Positions 1 through 7,639 are shown, counted from the stretch's first letter. The stretch is DNA of 17,820 nucleotides from Dehalococcoidia bacterium UBA1151 (GCA_002311865.1 DBZV01000154.1:1806-19625), one strand, 5' to 3'. Made by a program: numbers and translations. Notes: a model not told the origin generated them from the letters alone.

Positions 1-480
1 TACTGGATGCACATGCCGCCCCGCCACAAAATCGTCGCTCACTACGGCGTCCGAAATGAACGCTACAAATTGATCTACTACTACGGTGAAGCGCTGGGAT
101 CAACCGGCTCGCGTGACATCAGCGTCCTGCCAGAGTGGGAGCTATTCGATCTTGAAAACGATCCAAACGAAATGGTAAGTGTCTACGCGGACCCCGCATA
201 CGCGGACGTCGTTTCCAGCTTGACAGCCGACATAGAACGTACCGGAGCGAGCGTCGCACGGGACGGACGCCACAAGTTGATCTATTCAGGCGGGATCCTC
301 AGCGAGATGGGCACTGGGGACGCCGATTTCACAAAAGAGTGGGAGTTATTTGATCTCCAAAACGACCCGAGCGAGATGAACAACGTCTACTCGGACCCCG
401 CATACGCCCAAGTGGTCGCCGAGATGACGGCTGAACTCGACCGCCTGCAAAGTGCCGTCGGCGACGTCGGTCGACACTAG
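1..480 (+). CDS. Sulfatase family protein, C-terminal fragment (5' end outside window)
   Basis: The reading frame is open from the first base of the window, so the gene begins to the left; only about 159 residues are present. The segment HYGVRNERYKLIYYYG followed by EWELFDLENDPNE matches the C-terminal subdomain of type I sulfatases (alkaline phosphatase superfamily), where a 'YKLI..' strand and a 'WELFDL..DP.E' turn close the fold. The catalytic Cys/Ser and metal-binding residues would lie upstream and cannot be seen. Oddly, the module occurs twice: RYKLIY and EWELFDLENDPNEM near residues 19-57 (counting from the ATG at 7), then RHKLIY and EWELFDLQNDPSEM near 88-124, a period of about 68-69 residues. 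The two copies differ at many third codon positions, so the duplication is not recent. Family sulfatases hydrolyse sulfate esters. Substrate unknown. Confidence 0.85.
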   Translation, partial: YWMHMPPRHKIVAHYGVRNERYKLIYYYGEALGSTGSRDISVLPEWELFDLENDPNEMVSVYADPAYADVVSSLTADIERTGASVARDGRHKLIYSGGILSEMGTGDADFTKEWELFDLQNDPSEMNNVYSDPAYAQVVAEMTAELDRLQSAVGDVGRH

Positions 481-651
481 TCGACCAACTATCGACCGCG
501 GAGCACGCGACCGTGTTGATTGATCGTCGGACCGGCCACTGATCCGGGCTTGATGAGCCACGTTTCAAGCCGCTTGATTTGCAGGTCAAGGGTTGGAGAT
601 TCTCAGTGCCCATCACCGGCAAATATGGGAGTGCAGAACCACTGCCGCACG

Positions 652-894
652 CTATATCAAATCAGTCGCCCATAGCGCGATCATGAACAGGGGCCACACC
701 GTCATCCCCACTAGGACGTAGCGGAGTTCACGCCTGAAGGACCGCATCACGGGGATGCCCTTGTACTCGGCTATAGTGAGACCCGCGAAGATTAGCCACA
801 ACGCCACCTTTGCCGGGTTCGGAATGTCCGCCACGCTCGACCAGAACAGAACCGCAATCAGTGTGCCAGCGAAGGTGCCGACCCAGTAACGCAC
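652..894 (-). CDS. Small integral membrane protein, three predicted helices
   Basis: An 80-residue protein starting with GTG. It is very hydrophobic, with likely transmembrane segments at about residues 4-20 (after MRYW), 28-43 (KVALWLIFAGLTI) and 58-76 (LRYVLVGMTVWPLFMIALW). A basic stretch (RSFRRELR, about 51-58) between helices 2 and 3 suggests a cytoplasmic loop. I do not recognise a family and assign no function. It stands alone, convergent with the sulfatase end and divergent from the dehydratase at 1135. The well-formed hydrophobic pattern and sensible length argue that it is a real gene; the lack of recognised homology and the GTG start keep confidence moderate. Confidence 0.6.
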   Translation of the reverse strand: MRYWVGTFAGTLIAVLFWSSVADIPNPAKVALWLIFAGLTIAEYKGIPVMRSFRRELRYVLVGMTVWPLFMIALWATDLI

Positions 895-1134
895 GCATCA
901 GCCCCCTTGGACGCTTGTGTGATCCAACCGGCGAGAGCCTAACACGCCCGCAGACGTTTCCCGTATTCAGTGCTAGGAAAAAATCCTGGGCACAGCCGAC
1001 CAGAATTCACCTGAGCGTCAATGCGGCCTGCGGACGCGGGCCAGGTCTAATCTGGAACTCCGGTAGCGCCACGTCTGCCACCCACAAAGCTCCCGTAGTA
1101 TGTTGGGCCTCACGCCACCAGCAAAGGGATCGAC

Positions 1135-2274
1135 ATGGCGAGCTTCCCAACCATCACAAAAATTGAGATTCAGCAGGTGTCCACGGTGATGAAAGACATC
1201 GGCAACCCGCCGGGTCAGGTGTCAGCGACCTACATCCCCGGTGCTGAACGCAACATCCGGTTCTACATGACCAGGATGTTCACTGACGCCGGTATCGTCG
1301 GCGAGTACGCAGTGAACTCCGATATATCAAACGTTGCCGAGTTCCTGATAGGTCGGAACGCGCTGGAGCGGGAGTTCTTTTACAACGAGATGACTCGCTA
1401 TCCCGGCAACGTTTTTGGCTCAGTCGACCTTCTCCTCTGGGACATCGCAGGAAAATATTCAGGTCAGTCCGTTTCACAACTGCTCGGCGGGTACCGGAAG
1501 AGGCTCCCCACCTACGCAAGCTCCATGAATGGTGGCGTTAGCGGCGGACTCTCCACCCCGGAGTCGTTTGCTGACTTTGCCCAGCAGTGCCAGGAGATTG
1601 GCTACAACGCGTTCAAGATCCACCCGTACCCAAGGCCAAAACTCCAGGATCACATTGACGCGATTCTGGCGATTCGGGACCGCGTCGGAGACGATATGGA
1701 TCTTATGCTCGACTCATTCTGTTTCTATCGGACTTTTGCAGATGCCTTGAAGGTGGGCAGGGCTTGCGATGAGGCGAATTATTACTGGTACGAGGACCCG
1801 TATTTTGAAGGCGGCTCTGCCGAGCTGGGACATCGCAAACTGCGGGAGTTCATCGATACCCCTCTGCTCCAGGGCGAGAAGGTGTTCAGCGTCCAGCAAA
1901 AGGTGAACCTCATCGTCTCCGGCGCAACGGATTTCGTTCGAGGAACCATTCCAATGAACGGAATCACCGGCACGATGAAGCTGGCCGCTGCCGCTGAGGC
2001 GCTTGGCATCGACATCGAGATTCACGGCTGCGGACCGGCTCAGCGACACACCATGTCGGCCATTGGCAACAGCAACTACTATGAGATGGTCTGGGTCCAT
2101 CCCGACGTAGAGTGCCTGCAGATGACCAATCACATCTACGCCAACTACGCTGACGGCCTGGAAGAGATCGACGCAAACGGAGAAGTCGACGTACCAGAAG
2201 GCCCCGGCTTCGGCATCGAATACGACTGGAAGTGGATTGACAGCGCCACCACCGGCAAAAAGGTGATCCAGTAG
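1135..2274 (+). CDS. Enolase superfamily protein (mandelate racemase/muconate lactonizing enzyme type), probable acid-sugar dehydratase
   Basis: A 379-residue protein, the usual length for the family. The N-terminal capping domain (about 1-120) ends in the typical SVDLLLWDIAGK...LLGG segment; a TIM barrel follows. Expected Mg2+ ligands at the ends of barrel strands are visible: D193 (LMLDSF), E220 (YYWYEDP) and E248 (LLQGEKV). H297 (EIHGCG) sits where the His of the His-Asp dyad is expected. At the strand-2 position where mandelate-racemase-group enzymes carry KxK, this protein has K161-I-H163, so one general base may be changed. Family members abstract a proton alpha to a carboxylate; most such bacterial proteins dehydrate sugar acids to 2-keto-3-deoxy acids. 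A ribosome-binding site AAAGGGA (1123-1129) lies 5 bases before the ATG. The lactonase-like gene at 2306 follows after 31 bases, suggesting an operon. The exact substrate cannot be told. Confidence 0.88.
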   Translation: MASFPTITKIEIQQVSTVMKDIGNPPGQVSATYIPGAERNIRFYMTRMFTDAGIVGEYAVNSDISNVAEFLIGRNALEREFFYNEMTRYPGNVFGSVDLLLWDIAGKYSGQSVSQLLGGYRKRLPTYASSMNGGVSGGLSTPESFADFAQQCQEIGYNAFKIHPYPRPKLQDHIDAILAIRDRVGDDMDLMLDSFCFYRTFADALKVGRACDEANYYWYEDPYFEGGSAELGHRKLREFIDTPLLQGEKVFSVQQKVNLIVSGATDFVRGTIPMNGITGTMKLAAAAEALGIDIEIHGCGPAQRHTMSAIGNSNYYEMVWVHPDVECLQMTNHIYANYADGLEEIDANGEVDVPEGPGFGIEYDWKWIDSATTGKKVIQ

Positions 2275-2305
2275 GCCGGCATCTCGGCGCTGAGGAGACT
2301 TGAAC

Positions 2306-3178
2306 ATGACCAAAGTGGACTTCGTAGACACCCACATCCACCTGTACGACATGCAGCACCCGGAGCTGTACTACGGACACTGGCAGCCCGGCGTCCCGCA
2401 CCCATCCCTCGGCGATCAGATCCAAAAACTTGCAGAGCGAAACTACCTCGCCGAGGACTACATCGCTGAAACGCGCAACGCGAACGTCACCAAAGCCGTC
2501 CACGTCCAGGCGGCCATCGGCACTAAGGACCCGGTTAAGGAGACCGAGTGGCTCCAGGAGGCGGCCGACCGAACCGGCTTCCCGCACGGCATAGTCGCCT
2601 ACTCAGATCTGAGCGAACCTGACGCAGAAGCCGAGCTTGAGCGCCACTGCCAGTATCCCAACATGCGCGGCATTCGCGACTTCTCACACGGCGACTACCT
2701 GGTGCGGTCCGATTTCCAGCGCGGCTTCGCCCTGCTCGACAAGTTCGATCTGCGACCCAGCATGAGCGTCCAGTGGCAGGACATGGAAAAACTGCTAGCC
2801 CTGGCCACCAAGTTCCCAAACATCACCATCGTCGTCGACCACACCGGATCGCCTACCGAACGGACCCCGGAGTACTTCGAGAAGTGGAAGCAAGGGATGG
2901 TGACCGTGGCCCAGGCAGATAACATTCGCTGCAAGATCTCCGGCCTCGGCATGGCCGAGCCCAACTGGACCGCAGACAGCATCCGCCCCTACGTCCTGCA
3001 CTGCATAGAAACATTCGGCATCAACCGTAGCTTCTTCGGCTCCAACTGGCCCGTCGACTGGCTCTTCAGCTCCTACGACACCCTGGTAGACGCCTACCAC
3101 GAAATCACTGTGGACTTCACGGAAAACGAACAGGCAGCGCTCTTCTCAAAGAACGCCGAGGCGATCTATAACATATGA
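2306..3178 (+). CDS. Amidohydrolase family protein (COG3618 type), probable sugar-acid lactonase
   Basis: A 290-residue metal-dependent hydrolase. I chose ATG 2306 over TTG 2300 because GAGGAGA (2292-2298) is then spaced by 7 bases. Amidohydrolase-2 features are visible: FVDTHIHLY with the metal-ligand pair H10 and H12, HVQA at 66-69, RGIR at 121-124, VVDHTGSP with H179, and FGSNWPVD at 244-251 near the C terminus. The GSNWPV form is typical of the COG3618 group, which includes L-fuconolactonase and 2-pyrone-4,6-dicarboxylate lactonase. The role inferred is opening of a lactone to the free acid in the cytoplasm. Position directly after an enolase-superfamily dehydratase fits a lactone, acid, 2-keto-3-deoxy-acid sequence like that of L-fucose catabolism. 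A decarboxylase or hydratase of the same fold (amidohydrolase-2) cannot be excluded. Confidence 0.85.
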   Translation: MTKVDFVDTHIHLYDMQHPELYYGHWQPGVPHPSLGDQIQKLAERNYLAEDYIAETRNANVTKAVHVQAAIGTKDPVKETEWLQEAADRTGFPHGIVAYSDLSEPDAEAELERHCQYPNMRGIRDFSHGDYLVRSDFQRGFALLDKFDLRPSMSVQWQDMEKLLALATKFPNITIVVDHTGSPTERTPEYFEKWKQGMVTVAQADNIRCKISGLGMAEPNWTADSIRPYVLHCIETFGINRSFFGSNWPVDWLFSSYDTLVDAYHEITVDFTENEQAALFSKNAEAIYNI

Positions 3179-3333
3179 ACGGGGCAGCCCCAAGGCCGCT
3201 TCCTTGTCTGCCAGCGTAGCCGCTAATTGCAGATGCGTAGCCAACCGGATAGCCACTCCACGCGACTGGAGTGAGGTTACCCAGAGGTATCGCGAGACGA
3301 TCACCGTTCACCGCGCTGGGGCACCCAGACCAA

Positions 3334-3687
3334 TCAGGCAGCCAATCCCAGGATTCTGGACTCCCACTCCCGGTAGTAGAACTGCCAGAGCGCGTCGGAA
3401 ATAGCGCACTCCACGTTCGCGGCAATGATCGCGGTTGCTGTCCGGGCATTGTCGAACACCGAATCCAGGCCGGGTGGCGTTGTCGCCAGAGAAGTATCGT
3501 TGACCGCCAGCCTCAACAGCTCGACCGTATAGATCGGCGTTGTAGCGTCAGAAATTTGACTGACGCGGAAAGCAAATTGCGCTTTGTTCGAAGACGGAGA
3601 TATTGCCTCCTGCTCAACAAGGAGCTGGAGGGCAGCGCTGATCAGAGTATCAATCGTCATATTGCTCAGGCGTGCGCGACTTTCCAT
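3334..3687 (-). CDS. Hypothetical protein, soluble, about 110-125 residues
   Basis: An open frame on the minus strand with ordinary codon use and a balanced, folded-protein-like composition; it ends in WQFYYREWESRILGLAA. No family recognised, no signal peptide and no membrane segment. Three starts are possible: GTG 3711, ATG 3687 (used here) and ATG 3660 (MTIDTLISAALQLL, a plausible amphipathic helix); none has a convincing ribosome-binding site. The opposite strand is also open over most of this stretch, so the gene call is not secure. Two perfect inverted repeats lie just upstream at 3734-3746 and 3760-3774. Confidence 0.45.
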   Translation of the reverse strand: MESRARLSNMTIDTLISAALQLLVEQEAISPSSNKAQFAFRVSQISDATTPIYTVELLRLAVNDTSLATTPPGLDSVFDNARTATAIIAANVECAISDALWQFYYREWESRILGLAA

Positions 3688-4040
3688 CCCAAAGGTGGTC
3701 CACACAACCACATATCAATAATTCCATGTTCCAATGATCAGATCATCTGACATTCCCAGCGAATCGGTGATTCGGTATCCAACCATTGGAGAAACGGTAC
3801 TTCCACTTCTCAGAAATTCGCCAGTGAGCGGGGGGCTATCTCCCCGGATCACCCGGTAGCTGCACTCTCCAGACGATTCAAGGCGCAAATAGCAGCAAGA
3901 GGGTTTCCAGGATCACGCGCCTCTGCCGCGAAGGGATGGAATTGGCCCATTATCGCCCCAGGTTTGGATTGCAGTTGCCCGCAAGTATTGCGAACGTCAG
4001 TGTGCGTGAGCGGAAACCTGCACCTCTCAGTTCCCGACAC
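3688..4040. other. Intergenic stretch without a supported gene
   Basis: About 350 bases between the hypothetical gene at 3334-3687 and the 3' end of the dehydratase at 4041. Short open frames here have no convincing start signal or recognisable protein. Apart from the two palindromes at 3734-3774, it holds a GC-rich inverted repeat, CGGGG (3829-3833) pairing with CCCCG (3842-3846). That hairpin lies beyond the stop of the dehydratase on the minus strand, but it has no T-run and I do not call it a terminator. Confidence 0.5.
3734..3774. promoter_or_regulatory. Two adjacent perfect inverted repeats, possible operator region
   Basis: ATGATC-A-GATCAT at 3734-3746 is a perfect 6+6 palindrome around one base. 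CGAATC-GGT-GATTCG at 3760-3774 is a second 6+6 inverted repeat with a 3-base centre. Their axes are 27 bases apart. They lie 47-87 bases upstream of the start at 3687 of the minus-strand hypothetical gene. Small paired palindromes in such a place are typical of repressor sites, but no regulator is encoded nearby and chance cannot be ruled out. Confidence 0.3.
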
Positions 4041-5234
4041 CTATTTATCGAAGAAACTCGCGTCCTCTTCGCTCAGGTACTTCTTCGCCTCATCCTCAAT
4101 GAACGTGACACCCAGTCCGGGACGATCCCACACCTCGATGTGGCTGTCCTTGACGATGTCGGCTGAGATGCCCTCGGTGATGTCGTACCACCACTCCGGA
4201 TTGCCACGAGGCAACTCAAACGCGATGTAGTTATCCGGTAACGTCGCCGCCAACTGCACGTGCGCAGCCAGACCAATCACGCCGTCGAACGTGCCGTGCG
4301 GCGCAAACAGAAGGCCGTGCAGATCGGCGTACTCAGCAATGAACTTCATCTCAGCCAGCCCACCAACATCTGCCGGGTCAGGGCCAAGAACGTTCACCGC
4401 GCTGGTCTCGATCAACTCAACGAAATTCTGCCGCAGGTAGATCTGCTCACCCGTGTGAATCGGAGTCGTGGTGTAGGGCGTGATCTGTTTGTACAGATCG
4501 GCCAGCACGTACGGCGTGTAATCGCCGGTCACCATGTCCTCAAGCCACATGATGTTCATTCCTTCAACGGCCTTCGCCAGCTTCAACGCATCCGGCACCG
4601 TCATACCGGGACCGCAATCCAGCGCCAGCCCGACCTTATCGCCCATCACATCCGTCATCGCCTCAATGCACGCGATCAGGCGGTTGAAACCCTTGCGGGT
4701 GATAGTCCCACGGTTCGGATGGCGCTGTGTCGTCACCGGATTACCGTAGAAGAAATCGTCCATACTTCTCACCCAGCCGCCGTGAAAGCCAATTGCCTGC
4801 TTGATGATGGTGAAGCCCTGTGGCGCGTCCATCATCTTCTGCATATTCTCGGCGAAGTGCTCCGGCTCATTTCCGTTCATCTTGAAGCGAACATTGCCGT
4901 TGTACACCTGCACCCGGTCTCTGACCTTGCCGCCAAGCAGCTTGTACACCGGCGCGCCAAGAGCCTTGCCCGCGATGTCCCACAGTGCCATCTCAATCAT
5001 GCTCACCGCCGTGCCCCAGGGCTTGAACGCACCCATGCGCCGAATGCCCAGCATCACCCGCTCAACATCCGTCGGATCCTTCCCAATAATCATGTCCCGG
5101 TAGAACATCACCATGGGCTTCAGATACGGCTTTGCAGTCTCACCCTGACCCAGCCCGTCGATACCCTCATCAGTGGTGATCCGAACCACCGGAGATCCCC
5201 CGATGATGGCGCACTTCATGTCCGTGATTTTCAT
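4041..5234 (-). CDS. Enolase superfamily protein (mandelate racemase/muconate lactonizing enzyme type), second paralogue
   Basis: A 397-residue protein. The frame is open upstream to 5597, but ATG 5234 is chosen because GGAGGGA (5240-5246, read on the minus strand) sits 5 bases away and the protein then starts MKITDMKCAI, a normal family N terminus. The capping domain ends at MIEMALWDIAGK...LLGG (79-102). Barrel Mg2+ ligands visible: D206 (LALDCG), E232 (WLEDM) and E263 (TGEQIYLR). The segment PDPADVGGL (285-292) and H313 (APHG) match the strand 6 and 7 positions of galactonate-dehydratase-like enzymes. An insertion-like region (about 150-185, rich in G, R and T) separates strands 2 and 3, and the strand-2 site reads K145-Q-A rather than KxK. 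It is only distantly like the enzyme at 1135, so the two probably use different substrates. Divergent from the ThDP enzyme at 5376. Confidence 0.88.
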   Translation of the reverse strand: MKITDMKCAIIGGSPVVRITTDEGIDGLGQGETAKPYLKPMVMFYRDMIIGKDPTDVERVMLGIRRMGAFKPWGTAVSMIEMALWDIAGKALGAPVYKLLGGKVRDRVQVYNGNVRFKMNGNEPEHFAENMQKMMDAPQGFTIIKQAIGFHGGWVRSMDDFFYGNPVTTQRHPNRGTITRKGFNRLIACIEAMTDVMGDKVGLALDCGPGMTVPDALKLAKAVEGMNIMWLEDMVTGDYTPYVLADLYKQITPYTTTPIHTGEQIYLRQNFVELIETSAVNVLGPDPADVGGLAEMKFIAEYADLHGLLFAPHGTFDGVIGLAAHVQLAATLPDNYIAFELPRGNPEWWYDITEGISADIVKDSHIEVWDRPGLGVTFIEDEAKKYLSEEDASFFDK

Positions 5235-5356
5235 ATAAGTCCCTCCGAGAGATGGATTTAAGGAGTAGGCGTCTCTAGTGCCAGTTGGCGACATGCCGGC
5301 GGTTCGAAGTCGTGGAGATGATTTTGCCCTATTGAGCGACAGATGTGTAGACCAAC

Positions 5357-5372
5357 GCGAATATACTTTCGC
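5357..5372 (+). promoter_or_regulatory. Candidate -10 box inside a perfect inverted repeat (leaderless promoter of the ThDP gene)
   Basis: TATACT at 5362-5367 is a good -10 hexamer. It is flanked exactly by GCGAA (5357-5361) and TTCGC (5368-5372), a perfect 5+5 inverted repeat. The expected transcription start, 6-8 bases downstream, falls on or next to the ATG at 5376, and no ribosome-binding site precedes that ATG, so a leaderless transcript is likely. No convincing -35 hexamer is present at 17 bases; TTGAGC at 5332-5337 is too far. The palindrome over the -10 could be a repressor site. Confidence 0.4.
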
Positions 5373-5375
5373 ACC

Positions 5376-7040
5376 ATGAAGAACATGACCGGCAAACAAG
5401 CCCTGCTTGAGATGCTGCGCCTTGAGGGCGTCCAACACATATTCGGAAATCCAGGCACGAGCGAATCGCCATTTATCGACGCTCTCAGCGACTTTCCAGA
5501 CCTCAATTACATCCTCGCTCTGCAGGAGGGCGTCGCCGTTGGCATGGCGGACGGCTACGCCCGCGCAACCGGCAAGGCAGCGTTCGTCCAACTCCATATC
5601 GATAGCGGGCTGGCCAACGGCATCAGCCTGATGATCGATGCGCTCACGGATGGCACCCCAATGGTCGTGGTATCCGGCAACTACGACACCATGAAGCTTG
5701 CAGAGTACCGCTCCGATCTCCCAAACCTCGTGCGGCCAGTCACCAAATGGTCGGCTGAAATAACGCAGGCAGCACAGATCCCCGGCGTGATCCGCCGCGC
5801 TTTCAACGAGGCGAACAGCGACCCCAAAGGCCCGGTCTACATCGCGCTCGCAACCAACGCCCTCGATGGTGAAGCGGAGATGGACCTGATTCCCTCCAGC
5901 CCAATGTTCACCACCGGCGCACCCGACCCCGAAGCGCTCGCAAGCATCGCTGAGGCGCTACTCGGCTCCGAGCGAGCGATCATGCTGCTCGGCAATCGCG
6001 TCGCCAAATCCGGCGGCGTGGATGAGGCCGTTCGGGTGGCGGAGCTACTCGGACTTGCTGTCTACACAGCACGAGGCTCCGAAGCGAGCTTCCCGACGAA
6101 CCACGCGCAGTACCTCGGTGCGCTAACAACCCGTAGTTCTGCAGCCCGGCAACTCCTGGGCAGGGCAGACGCTATTCTGGCGGTCGGTTCCGATCTCTTC
6201 TCTGACCTTTTCTACTTTGGCGACCGCCTCATGCCAGAATCCGCCACCGTAATGCATATCGACTCCAAACCTGGCTCAATCGGCAAGTCGGAGCCAACCG
6301 ATATCGGCCTCCTCGCGAATCCTCGCCTGGCTCTGGGCGCGCTGGCTGACCTGATCGAACGCACGCAACCTCAAGAGAGCAGAGATGCCGCTGCAACAAG
6401 GAAAACGCAGCTCGCCCGCGAGAAAGAAGAGAGCAGGGCGAAATACGCGGAATCTGCTAGAAAAGTCTGGGACAGCCGTCCCATGTCGCCCGAGCGGGTG
6501 ATGTCCGAGTTGGCCGAAGCAATCCCTGAACGCACCATCGTCATCGACGATGTGAGCAGCTACCGCGCTCCTTTCAGCCACTACATGCAGGGACTCGCTC
6601 CCGAAGAGCTGGTATCGAAGCGCAGCGGCTCAATCGGCTGGGGCATCGGCGCCACCCTGGGAACCAAGCTCGCGCACCCGGAACGGCCTGTCATGGGCGT
6701 GCTTGGCGATGGCGGAGTGATGATGACCGTGCAGGCGCTGTGGACCGCCGCCAACGAGAATATTGCCGCCGTAATGGTGGTTCTGGACAACAGAATGTAC
6801 AGGGTCCTCAAAACCAACATGGATATCTACAAACGTGACGTCCTCAAGGAGCCGGAACCCGACACCCAGTACCTCTATATGGACTTCCCAACGCCCATCG
6901 ATATTGCCATGATCGCGCAAGGCATGGGCGTCCACGGAGAGCGCATCACAGAGCCAGAAGAAATCGGCCCCGCACTCAAACGCGCATTCGCATCCGGCAA
7001 GCCAGCACTCCTCGATATCGTGATCGACGGCTCGGTTTAG
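5376..7040 (+). CDS. ThDP-dependent enzyme, benzoylformate decarboxylase-like
   Basis: A 554-residue protein (ATG 5376; ATG 5385 is an alternative, neither with a ribosome-binding site). It has the three-domain layout of ThDP decarboxylases. The N-terminal pyrimidine-binding domain has GNPGTSE (24-30, compare GNPGSNE of benzoylformate decarboxylase) and the catalytic Glu E51 in ALQEGVAVGMADGYAR. H74 in VQLHIDSG fits the active-site His of benzoylformate decarboxylases. A central domain with AEALLGSERAIMLLGN follows. The C-terminal PP-binding domain has GDGG at 444-447 and N472 about 25 residues on, the diphosphate/Mg2+ motif. The reaction is probably decarboxylation of a 2-keto acid in the cytoplasm; FAD-type acetolactate synthase activity looks less likely given the GNPGTSE motif. 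It is divergent from the dehydratase at 4041, whose product class (2-keto acids) could be its substrate. Acetolactate-synthase-like or oxalyl-CoA-decarboxylase-like activities remain possible. Confidence 0.88.
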   Translation: MKNMTGKQALLEMLRLEGVQHIFGNPGTSESPFIDALSDFPDLNYILALQEGVAVGMADGYARATGKAAFVQLHIDSGLANGISLMIDALTDGTPMVVVSGNYDTMKLAEYRSDLPNLVRPVTKWSAEITQAAQIPGVIRRAFNEANSDPKGPVYIALATNALDGEAEMDLIPSSPMFTTGAPDPEALASIAEALLGSERAIMLLGNRVAKSGGVDEAVRVAELLGLAVYTARGSEASFPTNHAQYLGALTTRSSAARQLLGRADAILAVGSDLFSDLFYFGDRLMPESATVMHIDSKPGSIGKSEPTDIGLLANPRLALGALADLIERTQPQESRDAAATRKTQLAREKEESRAKYAESARKVWDSRPMSPERVMSELAEAIPERTIVIDDVSSYRAPFSHYMQGLAPEELVSKRSGSIGWGIGATLGTKLAHPERPVMGVLGDGGVMMTVQALWTAANENIAAVMVVLDNRMYRVLKTNMDIYKRDVLKEPEPDTQYLYMDFPTPIDIAMIAQGMGVHGERITEPEEIGPALKRAFASGKPALLDIVIDGSV

Positions 7041-7432
7041 TCCCGCATCTGCACGAGTTCAATCACCACGTCATCCGGCCCCTCGATGTAGGAGATCCGC
7101 CCGCCGCCTGGTGTCTCACGAATTGGCATCACAACGCGCGTGCCCGCCGCCTTGAAATGCGCCATATCCGCGTCGATGTCCTCCGTGTGAAATCCGAAAT
7201 GCTCCAGACCAAGCTGGTTGATCTCAGCCACCGCACGCTTGTCGGATGAGCCCGGAGGTGGAGACGAGATATTGAGCCGCACCGGACCACCCGGGTCCAT
7301 CGATATTGTGACGGTACCCGGCATCACCTCGCGGGAGCCAAGCCGCTTAACGCCAAAGTGCTCCGTATACCAGGCCGCGGATGCTTCCGGGTCCGTTGAT
7401 CGGATATGTACGTGATTGATCGCGTGGTGCAA
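7037..7432 (-). CDS. VOC (glyoxalase/bleomycin resistance/dioxygenase) family protein
   Basis: About 131 residues. I chose TTG 7432 because AGGAGA (7439-7444, minus strand) precedes it by 6 bases and the protein then begins at the family's first strand, HHAINHVHIRS; GTG/ATG-type starts further up (to 7477) would add a basic, unstructured tail. Features: first-strand His in NHVHI, DPEASAAWYTEHFG helix, HFGFHTEDID with the second-half metal-ligand His, and final GPDDVVIELVQ with the metal-ligand Glu. This fits the two-module beta-alpha-beta-beta-beta fold with one divalent metal site. Family members include lactoylglutathione lyases, methylmalonyl-CoA epimerases and ring-cleavage dioxygenases; function cannot be narrowed. 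Its stop codon overlaps the ThDP gene's stop in the four bases TTAG (7037-7040). Confidence 0.8.
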   Translation of the reverse strand: MHHAINHVHIRSTDPEASAAWYTEHFGVKRLGSREVMPGTVTISMDPGGPVRLNISSPPPGSSDKRAVAEINQLGLEHFGFHTEDIDADMAHFKAAGTRVVMPIRETPGGGRISYIEGPDDVVIELVQMRD

Positions 7433-7639
7433 GGGACGTCTCCTGTCGTTAGATTTCCGGCATTGTAGACGGCTCAAGGCAGCGAAATGCGGAGGGATGG
7501 TCTATGAGATGTCCGCAGCTTCACATCACAGCGTTGATCGTGAGGTAATATGCCAGCCGCGAGCAGGCACATCAGAGCGAAGCCGCCTTCCGTGAATCCC
7601 GCGAATTGTCCCAATCAATATTTAAGGGCTGAAAAATCG

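Noticed and set aside
1714..2587. Two long minus-strand frames opposite the dehydratase and lactonase
   Set aside because: They are antisense to genes with clear catalytic motifs and ribosome-binding sites; no family resemblance.
3271..3750. 159-residue plus-strand open frame
   Set aside because: Its composition (many R, Q, C and N in basic runs) looks like an antisense shadow of the more protein-like minus-strand frame at 3334-3687.
3829..3846. CGGGG/CCCCG hairpin as a terminator for the dehydratase
   Set aside because: Only five base pairs, about 200 bases beyond the stop, with no T-run on the minus strand.
4260..5261. 333-residue plus-strand open frame
   Set aside because: Exact antisense shadow of the dehydratase at 4041-5234; rich in H, R and N as expected for such a shadow.
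5235..5597. N-terminal extension of the second dehydratase to 5597
   Set aside because: It would overlap the ThDP gene, has no family resemblance, and a strong ribosome-binding site marks ATG 5234.
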